A DNA stretch of 32,590 nucleotides from DASPJL01 sp035628645 (lineage in GTDB: Bacteria > Bacteroidota > Bacteroidia > Cytophagales > Cyclobacteriaceae): assembly GCA_035628645.1 (NCBI GenBank), contig DASPJL010000064.1, positions 1-32,590 on the forward strand, in the 5' to 3' direction. The notes beneath the pieces are model-generated. The model was not told where the DNA came from, did not search any database, and saw nothing but the letters and a program-made list of their open reading frames with translations. Below, piece after piece: positions 16,649 through 26,300 of this stretch. Each line of letters opens with the position of its first letter. Within the stretch, counting starts at the first letter, position 1. The position numbers were made by a program, and so were the translations under genes.

Positions 16649-17551
16649 TTAATCGTGTAATATAAGCCCTGCTGCTCCTAATAGCCCCGCATGGTTTCTA
16701 AGGGAAGCCTTTTTAATTATCAATTCTTTTATATAATATGGATGAAGGTGTTGCTCAAGAATACTTCGAATCTGGGGCTCGATGAACTCAAATGCCCCGG
16801 CAACACCGCCTCCGAGAAGTATGGTGGTAATATCTAATATTCTAATGGCAGACACCAAACATTGACCCAAAAGCGTTCCTACGTATTTGTAAACAGAAAT
16901 TGCAATTTTATCTCCAGCCAAAGCAGCTTCATAAATTATTTTAGGCGAGATATTGTCGGCCCTAAGTAGAGAATTATCACTAGGATTGGCCTTTAATTGT
17001 TCCAATGTATAGTTGATCAAAGGTGTAATTCCTATCTGTTTTTCCAGACTTTGTAAACCGTCTGTCAACATGTCGCCGAATTCAAGTCCGTTACCCCTTG
17101 CACCCACAAATAAGTGTTTGTCTATCATTGCGCCGCTTCCTACACCTGTGCCCAGAGTGATCAGAAGGAAATTATCCAACCCTTTATTTTCACCAAACGA
17201 ATGTTCACCTGAAGCTGCACAATTTGAATCATTTTCAATTTTGATTTTTAAACCGGGAAATTCTTTTTCAAGAATATCCATAATAGGCACTCCATTTAAA
17301 GAAGGAATATTTTGTAGGAGAATAATGCTTCGTCTGTCTTTGGTCAATAATCCGGGGAATCCCATACCTACTCCTTCTATTTCAGGGTGATTTTGAAGAT
17401 AATTTCTAACGGCGGATTTTAATCCTTCTACCATACCTTCGTTTTCTACCCAATCGTGGGTGCTATAGGATTTAGAAGAATTGATGGTGCCTTTTTCAGA
17501 AACCAAACCAAATTTGACGGACGTTCCCCCTATATCTATTCCAAGAATCAT
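16649..17551 (-). CDS. ROK-family sugar kinase without the zinc motif
   Basis: The 300-residue ASKHA-fold kinase begins with the phosphate loop GIDIGGTSVKFGLV, has GVGMGFPG, the catalytic base D108 in ENDSNCAASGE, and LITLGTGVGSGAMID. Most ROK kinases then have a GH histidine and a CxCGxxGCxE zinc site; here the equivalent stretch is GNGLEFGDMLTDGLQSLEKQIG, with D160 in place of His and no cysteines. Polyphosphate/ATP glucokinase-like or other hexose kinase activity is likely, but the substrate is not certain. Phosphorylation of imported glucose or N-acetylglucosamine would suit the glycan-degrading genes nearby. It is divergent from the CLC gene. Confidence 0.85.
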   Translation of the reverse strand: MILGIDIGGTSVKFGLVSEKGTINSSKSYSTHDWVENEGMVEGLKSAVRNYLQNHPEIEGVGMGFPGLLTKDRRSIILLQNIPSLNGVPIMDILEKEFPGLKIKIENDSNCAASGEHSFGENKGLDNFLLITLGTGVGSGAMIDKHLFVGARGNGLEFGDMLTDGLQSLEKQIGITPLINYTLEQLKANPSDNSLLRADNISPKIIYEAALAGDKIAISVYKYVGTLLGQCLVSAIRILDITTILLGGGVAGAFEFIEPQIRSILEQHLHPYYIKELIIKKASLRNHAGLLGAAGLILHD

Positions 17552-17966
17552 TTTTAACAGTTTTATTTAAAGGTTAATATAATTTAAAGTTTTAAAAAAG
17601 GAGGGTAGATAAAATTTAAAGCGTGAAAGTTATTCAATTGAACTGAAAATACCGCCAGGATTTTTAAGGTTTTTAAATACCATAGTGATGCTTTCTATAT
17701 AAACAGCATCATTACAAGCAAAGAAAAGACAACAATATAGTCGAAGGGAACATCAGAGAGTTCGGATTTATAAATTAAACTATTTTATAACTGATGAGTT
17801 TATTGTATTTATAATCAATTTGTTACGTATTTAATTTTCTATAAATATTTATGATTGTAAAAGTTTATAAGAAATAGCCATTACTTTTGCAGCAAAAAAA
17901 TTACCATTGTATAGCGATTTTATCAATGCATGGTGAGATTTATTATAAATTATTTAAAACAGAACA
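17552..17966. other. Divergent intergenic region between the ROK kinase and CLC genes
   Basis: 415 AT-rich bases with no credible ORF. It holds the CLC promoter candidate at 17882-17889 and presumably the ROK promoter. I see no RNA gene or repeat. Confidence 0.5.
17882..17889 (+). promoter_or_regulatory. Candidate -7 box (TACTTTTG) for the CLC gene
   Basis: TACTTTTG fits the Bacteroidota TAnnTTTG consensus and would start transcription about 70 bases before the ATG. The -33 element is not clear. Confidence 0.4.
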
Positions 17967-19850
17967 ATGAATTTTTTTAACAATGGAATTCCAATTTCCA
18001 CCTCGCTGAAACCTACTTTGGATGCTGAAAATATTCATTCTCCTTTAAACAATAATAAAAGGAGACTTTTGGTAATGGCCTCTTTATCAGTTTTAATTGC
18101 CGTTGCCATAAGCTTTATTGCCAAACTTTTAATTTACCTCATTAACCTTTTTACCAGTATTTCATTTCATGGAAATTTTTCCATCGAGCCTTCAACCCCT
18201 ATGGGTAATTCGCTTGGTATTTTCGTTATTGCTGTTCCAACGATAGGTGGAATAATTGTTGGTTTGATGGCGCTTTATGGTTCAAAAGCCATTCGCGGTC
18301 ATGGCATTCCTGAAGCTATGGAGCAGATCTTAACCAACCAAAGCCGGATTAAACCTTCCATTACTTTTTTGAAGCCATTGTCGGCAGCGGTCTCTATAGG
18401 AACAGGAGGTCCATTTGGGGCTGAAGGGCCTATCATCGCTACCGGTGGTGCACTCGGATCTACTCTTGGACAGGTTTTAAAAATCACCCATAATGAGCGG
18501 AAGATCTTATTGGCAGCAGGAGCTACAGCAGGGATGTCTGCCATTTTCGGAAGCCCAATTGCCGCTATTTTTCTGGCCATTGAGCTATTGCTTTTTGAGT
18601 TTTCCCCCAGGTCCATTATTCCTGTTGCCCTGGCTTGTATCACAGGCGCTGCAGGACATCACTTTTTATTTGAAGAAGGACCGGTTTTCCCAATGCAGGG
18701 AATAATTGAAACTCCGTCCAATATCGGGTTGTTTGCCTACAGCATTATTGGGATCCTCATTGGAGTATTGTCTGTACTGGTAACAAAAATTGTTTATTTC
18801 ATTGAAGATAGTTTTGAGAAAATGCCTGTTCACTGGATGTGGTGGCCAGCTATTGGAGGAGTAGGGGTTGGTATTGTCGGATACTTTGCTCCTAGGACAT
18901 TAGGCGTTGGTTACGAAAATATTACAGATATTCTTTCTGGTAGTTTGCCTCTTCAGGTAGTAGTTTCCTTGTGTCTCTTGAAATTTGTTTCATGGGCGAT
19001 AGCGCTGGGAAGTGGGACATCCGGAGGAACTTTGGCTCCATTGCTAACCATAGGAGGAGCAACCGGTGTAATAATGGGTAGCGGTGTGATGTTTTTTTTC
19101 CCTGAAGCAGGTGTTACGCTGCCGCTCGCTGCGTTGGTAGGAATGTCAGCCATGTTTGCCGGTGCTTCAAGGGCGTTGCTGACCTCTATCATTTTCGCTT
19201 TAGAAACAACAGGTCAGGCCAATGCTTTACTGCCGCTTTTAGCTTCGTGCATCGGTTCTTTTTTTGTTTCTTTTTTCATTATGGAAAATACCATTATGAC
19301 AGAAAAAATCGCACGAAGAGGAGTGAAAACGCCTTATTCTTATGAACCTGATGTTCTGGAAAAAATTTCTGTAGGACAGGTAATCAAAGAAAATGGATTT
19401 GTGCTGAGCGAGGATATCACTGTTCAGGAAGCCAGAACCTGGATAGAAAAGGAACCGGAATACAAAGGCAATTACTTTATTATAGCCAACCAGGAAGGAG
19501 AATATAAGGGAATAATAAGTTCCTCTAATTTATTCAGCCTCCATCATAATACGGATCTTCAGGTAGGTGTTCTTATAAAACGCAGTCCTGTTTCCATCGG
19601 ATTGGATCATAGTTTAAGAACAGCAGCTGAAGTTATGGCCAAAGAAAACATAGACGTGTTGCCGGTAATATCTAAAGAAAAGGAAAATGCTATAATTGGT
19701 ATATTGTCCTATAAAGACATTATTGCCGCCTTTAAATACAATATAGAAGAACATGAACAAAGGGTTCCAAACATTTCCCTTAAAAGACATAGTTTAAAAA
19801 TATTGCTCCGCGGACAGAATTTGCTTACTGCGATAAAGAGGAAAGGGTGA
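17967..19850 (+). CDS. CLC-family chloride channel/antiporter with CBS domains
   Basis: The 627-residue membrane protein has the CLC ion-pathway motifs in order: GHGIP (111-115), GTGGPFGAEGPI with the gating glutamate E153, GSPIAAIFLAIE with E206 near the position of the proton glutamate, and GTSGGTLAPL. About ten to twelve membrane helices span residues 33-445. A C-terminal pair of CBS domains (about 470-600) probably binds a nucleotide and regulates transport. Retention of E153 means the gate is intact; whether it is a channel or H+/Cl- exchanger cannot be settled here. The gene is transcribed alone, with no clear hairpin after it. Confidence 0.92.
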   Translation: MNFFNNGIPISTSLKPTLDAENIHSPLNNNKRRLLVMASLSVLIAVAISFIAKLLIYLINLFTSISFHGNFSIEPSTPMGNSLGIFVIAVPTIGGIIVGLMALYGSKAIRGHGIPEAMEQILTNQSRIKPSITFLKPLSAAVSIGTGGPFGAEGPIIATGGALGSTLGQVLKITHNERKILLAAGATAGMSAIFGSPIAAIFLAIELLLFEFSPRSIIPVALACITGAAGHHFLFEEGPVFPMQGIIETPSNIGLFAYSIIGILIGVLSVLVTKIVYFIEDSFEKMPVHWMWWPAIGGVGVGIVGYFAPRTLGVGYENITDILSGSLPLQVVVSLCLLKFVSWAIALGSGTSGGTLAPLLTIGGATGVIMGSGVMFFFPEAGVTLPLAALVGMSAMFAGASRALLTSIIFALETTGQANALLPLLASCIGSFFVSFFIMENTIMTEKIARRGVKTPYSYEPDVLEKISVGQVIKENGFVLSEDITVQEARTWIEKEPEYKGNYFIIANQEGEYKGIISSSNLFSLHHNTDLQVGVLIKRSPVSIGLDHSLRTAAEVMAKENIDVLPVISKEKENAIIGILSYKDIIAAFKYNIEEHEQRVPNISLKRHSLKILLRGQNLLTAIKRKG

Positions 19851-20199
19851 GGTGTTTGAACATGGATTTTGAAATGGATGGAATGATGTAATAGCGCAAC
19901 CAAAAAAGCTTACAAAAGTTTATGTAATTGTATTATTCTAATTTTTAAACCGCTTTCCTGGAATTTTCTAGGTTCGCTGTAGGTTCAGTGTAGGTTCGCT
20001 CTTCGTTCGGTGTAGGCATAATTGGGATTATTTTAAGGTGTACTTCTTCCAATTTTACCTTCCCCTAAATTTTCGATTGATTCGATTTTATTTTTTTGAA
20101 TTTCATTTTCCCAATCCCCCTCTCTTCTTGGATTTTCGAAAAAAAGTTCTATCTTAATAATCCATTTTCCTAATCAAACTATCAGTAAAATTAAAAAGC
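19851..20199. other. Upstream region of regulator 1
   Basis: 349 bases without a gene. The notable content is the 11-bp tandem array at 19967-20021, ending about 178 bases before the regulator 1 start. Downstream of it lies a pyrimidine-rich stretch (20041-20130). No clear terminator for the CLC gene is visible. Confidence 0.6.
19967..20021 (+). repeat. Five-unit 11-bp tandem array, consensus TGTAGGTTCGC
   Basis: Five adjoining 11-base units start at 19967, 19978, 19989, 20000 and 20011. Units 2, 3 and 5 begin TGTAGG; unit 1 begins TCTAGG and unit 4 TCTTCG. The 11-bp period is about one helical turn, so copies would face the same side of DNA, as expected for cooperative binding. The TGTAG core recurs upstream of the GH18 gene. 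Confidence 0.75.
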
Positions 20200-23178
20200 A
20201 TGAATAGAAAAGGCGCTCCTCAAATGAGACAGAAAGCTGTATTCAAAGTTCTTTTACTTTTACTCATTTTAGTTTTTAGTAAATCATTCTCCCAGGTAAA
20301 AACCCAGGGAACTCCCTTTATAAAAAACTATCCTTCAGTAGAATATAAATCCCACCCTAAGAACTTCTCCATAATCCAGGATGACAGAGGGGTGATGTAT
20401 TTTGGAAATGCTTATGGTATTTTAGAATTTGATGGCAATGACTGGCGTACAATTAATCTTCCTAAGGGGAAAAGCGCAATTTCTTTTGCAAAGGATAGCA
20501 GTGGAAGAATATATGTAGGTTCTGTGAGCGAGATAGGTTTTTTGCAGGCTGATTCAGTTGGTAATACCGTTTATACCTCTTTCTTAAATAAACTTCCCGG
20601 GGAAAATCAGAATTTCGGAGAAGCATTGAACAGCTTCGTCCTTAAAGATAAAAAAATCTTTGCTTCCTTTCCTCAGATCTCTGTGATTGATAATGGGGGT
20701 GCTAAAACTTTTAAGCCTGGTAAATCCGAAATGGTTTTTGATTATTCAGGACAAGTGGACGATGAGATTTTTTTTAGAGAATCAGGAAAAGGTTTAGTCG
20801 AATTGAAAGACGGAAAACTAAAATTGGTAGAGGGAGGAGAATATTTTGCCAATAAAATTATTTATACAATTCTTCCTTTTAATAGTAAAGAGCGGCTAAT
20901 TGTGTCAGAGGAAGGGCTGTCCATTTATGATGGTGTTTCTTTCAAGCCCATGCCCTGTCCTGTAAATGATTTTATCCTTAAGAATCCGATCACAAAAGGA
21001 ATAAGTCTTAAGAATAATTTCTATGCCATAGGATCCATAAATAATGGATTGATTATCATTGACAATAAAGGCAATCCTGTTCAATATCTTAACAAAAGAA
21101 ATGGGTTGCCAAGCGATTTTATTTACGATCTATATCTGGATTCGGAGGAAAACTTGTGGGTGGCAACGGACAACGGAATAAGCTACGTTCAGATAAGCAG
21201 TTCATTTACCTCTATAAATGAAGATGTGAATCTGTCAGGAATGGGATATGCAGCCATTATTGATGACAATAAAATATACCTTGGAACTTCCCAGGGGTTG
21301 TTTGTTAAGGAATGGGATACTTTTAAAAATCCATTGGATCAGTCGGCAGGATTTCATCTGATTAAAAATTCCGAAAGCCAGACCTGGTATCTTGATAAGA
21401 TAGGAGGGGCGTTATTGTGTGGAAATATGCGTGGGCTTTTTGTAATTAAAAATGGAGAGGCCGTCAAAATATCACCAGGCGATTATATCGGCGGATGGGT
21501 TTTTAAATCTTTTAAAAATGGCAAGTATCTGATCCTCGGTACATTTACAGGACTTGAACTGTATGAGAAGAAAGTAAATACCTGGGTTTTTAAAAATAAG
21601 ATTAAAGGTTTTGACGAATCTTCCAGAACACTAGAAATTGATAATGAGGATAACCTATGGGTATTGCATGGAAATAACGGTCTTTATAAAATCATTTTAA
21701 ATGAAAAACTGGACAGCGCAATCAATGTAAAAAACTTTTGTGTAGCTCAAAATTTCAAATCTGATTACTTCAATGATATTGCTAAAATCGGAAATGAAAT
21801 GGTATTTGCCGGCGACAGTCATTTTTACAAATACAACAAAGCCGAAGATTTGCTTGAAAAGCATCCGCACCTCAATAAGTTTATCGGAAAAGACATATTG
21901 ATTAGTAAAACTACTCCATTGGAAGACGGGAGCATTTGGCTTGTTAATAATGATGCGCTGGAAGTCTGGACAAAGCAGCCCAATGGTGACTACCTGAAAA
22001 ACAATACCATCTTTAGAAAATTAAAGGGACAGCTTATCGGAAGCTATGAATACTTCTGGAGGTACGATGAAAAAAATTACTTTATAGGTACGCAAAATGG
22101 ATTTGTTCACTTTGATCCTACAATCGTTGAGAATAACAAAGCTTTTAATGTGATCATCCGGAAAGTGGAATCAATAAATGAAAAGGATTCGTTGCTTTTT
22201 GCCGGCACTTTTGTAGATAAGGACCTTTTCCCAAGTACTGAACAGCCTTCAGGTCAATCGATTAAAATTCCATTTAACCAAAATGCGTTAAGGTTTTCTT
22301 TTTCTGCCTTGTATTACGAGGATCAGGAAAGAAACCAATACCAGTTCTATCTGGAAGAGGTTGGGAAAGATAACACCTACAAATGGACAAACTGGTCTTC
22401 AATACCTTTTAAAGAATATACTAATCTGGCAGAAGGAGACTATATCTTTCACGTGAGGGCAAAAAACATTTATGATAAAGTAAGTGCCGATACTGGCTAT
22501 AGTTTCAGTATTCTTCCGCCCTGGTATAGAACAAAAGCGGCCTTTTTTATATATGCCATTCTTTTTATTCTGTTTCTGATTCTGATTGTCAAGCTCGTGT
22601 TGATAAAGATCAACAAAGAAAAACAGCGGATAGAAAAGGAGAAGGAAAAGGAGCTTCTGTTGTTGGAAAAACAATTTGCCGAAGAAGCTTTGAAAGCTGA
22701 AAAGGAGATTATTCTACTACAAAATGAAAAACTCGAATCAGAGGTCAGGTATAAAAATGATGAGCTTGCCAACCTTGCTACCAGCTTATCTCAAAAAACC
22801 GAATTCCTGAGCCAGTTGAAAAAAGACCTGGTTTCTATATCGAAGGAAATTAATCCTGAAAATAAGTTGCCTTCCTTAACCGAACTAATAAAATCAGTGG
22901 ACAAAGGCATTGAATTCGATGATAGTTGGGATCATTTTCAAACCAATTTCGATACCATCCATCACAATTTTCTCTATAAAATCAGGGAAAGGTTTCCGGC
23001 CTTAAAACCTACGGATTTGCTGCTTTGCGCTTACATAAAGATGAATAAGTCAAACAAAGAAATATCTTCCCTACTCAATATTTCTGTAAGTGCAGTGGAA
23101 AAAAGACGCTTCCGTTTGAGGGAGAAATTCAAATTGGATGATGATACCCGCCTAACTGAATTTCTGATAGAAGTTTAG
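20200..23178 (+). CDS. Regulator 1: transmembrane propeller/Y_Y_Y/LuxR-like HTH one-component regulator
   Basis: The 992-residue product starts with a signal peptide (the core begins at Met9, 20224, a possible alternative start). A periplasmic beta-propeller region follows (about 35-680) with degenerate repeats such as ENLWVATDNGISYV and NYFIGTQNGFVHFD, then a Y_Y_Y domain (about 690-770), one transmembrane helix (about 779-802) and a long charged coiled coil. The C-terminal LuxR-like HTH (about 938-992) contains NKEISSLLNISVSAVEKRRFRLREKF. There is no histidine kinase or receiver domain, so it probably binds an extracellular glycan fragment and controls DNA while staying in the membrane. It immediately precedes the GH18 gene, its likely target, and phased TGTAG repeats lie upstream of both genes. 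Confidence 0.88.
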   Translation: MNRKGAPQMRQKAVFKVLLLLLILVFSKSFSQVKTQGTPFIKNYPSVEYKSHPKNFSIIQDDRGVMYFGNAYGILEFDGNDWRTINLPKGKSAISFAKDSSGRIYVGSVSEIGFLQADSVGNTVYTSFLNKLPGENQNFGEALNSFVLKDKKIFASFPQISVIDNGGAKTFKPGKSEMVFDYSGQVDDEIFFRESGKGLVELKDGKLKLVEGGEYFANKIIYTILPFNSKERLIVSEEGLSIYDGVSFKPMPCPVNDFILKNPITKGISLKNNFYAIGSINNGLIIIDNKGNPVQYLNKRNGLPSDFIYDLYLDSEENLWVATDNGISYVQISSSFTSINEDVNLSGMGYAAIIDDNKIYLGTSQGLFVKEWDTFKNPLDQSAGFHLIKNSESQTWYLDKIGGALLCGNMRGLFVIKNGEAVKISPGDYIGGWVFKSFKNGKYLILGTFTGLELYEKKVNTWVFKNKIKGFDESSRTLEIDNEDNLWVLHGNNGLYKIILNEKLDSAINVKNFCVAQNFKSDYFNDIAKIGNEMVFAGDSHFYKYNKAEDLLEKHPHLNKFIGKDILISKTTPLEDGSIWLVNNDALEVWTKQPNGDYLKNNTIFRKLKGQLIGSYEYFWRYDEKNYFIGTQNGFVHFDPTIVENNKAFNVIIRKVESINEKDSLLFAGTFVDKDLFPSTEQPSGQSIKIPFNQNALRFSFSALYYEDQERNQYQFYLEEVGKDNTYKWTNWSSIPFKEYTNLAEGDYIFHVRAKNIYDKVSADTGYSFSILPPWYRTKAAFFIYAILFILFLILIVKLVLIKINKEKQRIEKEKEKELLLLEKQFAEEALKAEKEIILLQNEKLESEVRYKNDELANLATSLSQKTEFLSQLKKDLVSISKEINPENKLPSLTELIKSVDKGIEFDDSWDHFQTNFDTIHHNFLYKIRERFPALKPTDLLLCAYIKMNKSNKEISSLLNISVSAVEKRRFRLREKFKLDDDTRLTEFLIEV

Positions 23179-23193
23179 TGCAGATTCATCAAA

Positions 23194-23297
23194 TGTAGGC
23201 CTCTGAATATACGCTAACATGGAAATGACCCTCCTGAAAAAATAAATTGTAGTCCTTGAAATCTTAGTTTGTAGGGCCAATTGTAGCCCCTGAAAAC
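23194..23297 (+). promoter_or_regulatory. Candidate operator array (TGTAG copies) upstream of the GH18 gene
   Basis: TGTAG starts at 23194, 23248, 23270 and 23282, with gaps of 54, 22 and 12 bases, close to multiples of 11. Three copies share an extended form, TGTAGNCCYTGAA or similar (23245-23263 and 23279-23297 match at 16 of 19 bases). The same core forms the tandem array before regulator 1. All copies point the same way as the genes. Confidence 0.5.
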
Positions 23298-23376
23298 TGG
23301 ATAAATACCTTCCATTATGTGAGCTTAGTTTAAGGTGAATAGATCATCTGTTATTTCAATCATTAACCCTTAAATT

Positions 23377-26300
23377 ATGTACAGTTTTACATCTAAATTC
23401 TTTAAGAGGATAAATAAGAATTTTATCCTTCTTTATTTTTTATTGCTTCTTACAGGTATAGAAAGTCCGGTGTACGCCCAACAATCGAATCAGGAAATGA
23501 TTGTTGCCGGTTTTTACCCTTATACCAAGGATTATATTTTAAAACCTGAAAATATCCCGCTTAGTAACCTTACCCATTTGATCTATGCTTTTGCAGGTCC
23601 GCGAGCAGATGGCTCCATCAGCACTGAGACGGGCTCTTACCACAATCAGGCTTTGGTAAACAGAGTTCATGCGGAAGGAAAAAAGTTTATTATAATGATG
23701 GGAGGCGGTCTGCAATCAGGTGGTTTTCATGGAATGGCCTCGAGTGCTTCTACCCGGACAATTTTCGTAAATAACCTGGCAGACTGGATCAGAACCTATG
23801 GTTATGATGGAGTTAACATTGACTGGGAATATCCCGGAAACAACAACAAAAACGAAGACCGCGAAAATTTGACCTTGCTGGTTCAGGAAATGCGACAAAC
23901 ATTTGATGCACTGGAAACAGAGTTAGGAAAAGAGATCGAAATATCCATGGATATACACTCCAGTTTATACTATGCGCAATGGGTGGATTTTGCAGCATTA
24001 GAAGATGATATGGATTGGTTTGGATTGATGTCCTATGACTATTCAGGAGATTGGCCATATAGCATCCACGTGGCGCACAATGCTCCGCTTTATTGTGGTC
24101 CTGATTCTATCTGCGATCGCTATTTAAGTGTGGATCTTGGTGTTAAAAACGTTAGGGATTCTTTAGGCATTCCGGCACATAAGATAGTGATGGGTGTAGC
24201 TTTCTATGGCCGGGAGTTTTTTAATTCGGAATTATATGAAACTCCGAAAGAAGGAGGAGGGGCTCATCCATATTACGACATTCAGCCTTTAATCGGCAAC
24301 GGCTGGACAAGGTTTTGGGATGATCAATCTAAGGTGCCGTATTTAAAGAAAAATTCCGGAACGGGAATAATGAGTTATGATGACGAGCAGTCCCTGACAG
24401 AAAAGACAAATTATATCAAACAGAATCAGTTGGCTGGCGCAATGATCTGGGAAATAACCCAGGATGTTGATAAAATAACAAAACAGCAACCCTTGATGGC
24501 GGTAATAGGTGAGAATCTTGTCGGTGAAGTCGTCGATCCTACAGGTATACCTACTGTTGCCATTACCTCCCCGTCCAATGATTTTGTTTTCACTCCCGGC
24601 GGCAATTTGACCATTTTAGCCAATGCTCAGGTAGAAAGCGGGTTTACAGTTCAGAAAGTAGATTTTTACGGGAATGGAAGTCTTTTAGGTAGTGATAATT
24701 CAAGTCCATATTCTTACGTCTGGCAAAATATTCCCGGCGGGAAACATACTTTAAAAGCGATTGCCACGAGCAGTGCCGGAAAGACAGGCGAATCCGCAGT
24801 CATTGATATTTCAGATGGCATAGTACCTGAATACACCGAAATGTGGGATGATTTTTCTTATGCCAATGCTTCGGATTCTGAACTTGGCCGCATAAACAGT
24901 TGGTCAATAGTAGATGGAGCAAGTGGACCTCCTTCAGGCGCTATCTACGCAAAGGAAGGAATTACATTTTATGCCGATCCTCAAAATTCGAGCAACAAAT
25001 TGATGGGTGTAGCCACTACAGCAAGCAACGATCCTACTAAGAACAGGCATGCCCGGATAGAAACAAGCGTGATGCCTTACAGGAATGGAACTTTTGCTGC
25101 AAGGGTTTATTTTGATGATACACCTGCCCTTTATGGAGATGCAAATGTGGAAACATTTTATACCATCAACAGTTACGCCACTTGTAATAATCCGGACCTC
25201 TATTCAGAAGTTGATTTTGAATATTTGCCCTGGGATGCCTGGCATTGGGAGAGGAAGACCACCATGTATTATACCAGTTGGGAAACCTGTGAGATACGGG
25301 ATCATGTAAAAACCATACAATCTTTTGCAGGGTGGCATGATTTGGTTTATACAGCTGCAGAAGGGCAACCGGTGAAATGGTACATAGATGGGCAATTAAT
25401 GGGAACTATGCCTCAGCACACGCCGGATTCCGATGTGAATATCTCCTTTGCTAACTGGATTTATCAGAATACCACCGGTTCCAATCCGACTACCAGGACA
25501 ACCACGATGCAGGTAGATTGGGTATATCATGCAAAAGATGTGGTAATCACTCCTCAGGAGGTGCTGGACCAAGTAGCCAACTTAAGACAAAATCAGGTTC
25601 TGCGAAAAAATCTTCAGGGAGAGCAGGTGATTGATGGAAACACAAACCCAGCGCCAACTGTGACTATTACATCACCGGCCAACGATGCTACATTTACGGC
25701 TCCGGCAACTATTACCATAAGCGCCACAGCTACTGATGCCAACGGAAGTATAACCAAAGTGGAATTTTTCAACGGAAATAATAAGCTTGGAGAAGACAAT
25801 ACTTCCCCATATAACTATACCTGGACAAATATAGCAGCAGGGAATTATGTGCTTACAGCGAGAGCGACAGATAATGAAGGAGCGTCAGGAACTTCCGCGG
25901 TTGTAAATATCTCCGTTGGCACAAATTGTACCGCACCTCCTGTCATTACTTTTACTGCTCCATCCAACGGAGCGTCCTATGTTGCGCCGGCAACCATTAC
26001 ATTTAATGCAGATGCCAATCCAGGGTGTACCAATAGAACGATTACAAAGGTGGACTTCTACAATGGATCTGTTTTTCTAGGTTCTGATAATACCTCACCC
26101 TATAGCTACACCTGGGCAAATGTTCCTGAAGGTAACTATAACATTACAGCGACGGCGACGGATAGCGAAGGAGGGACAACAAATGCTTTACTTTCCGTTT
26201 CGGTCACTAATACTCAATCTTCAAATCTTGCACTCAATAAACCAGTGACGGTTTCTTCTTTGGAAACCTCGGCTTTTCCCGGATCTGCTGCGGTAGATGG

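Noticed and set aside
19967..20021. CRISPR-like array
   Set aside because: Units are 11 bases and contiguous, with no spacers and no cas genes.
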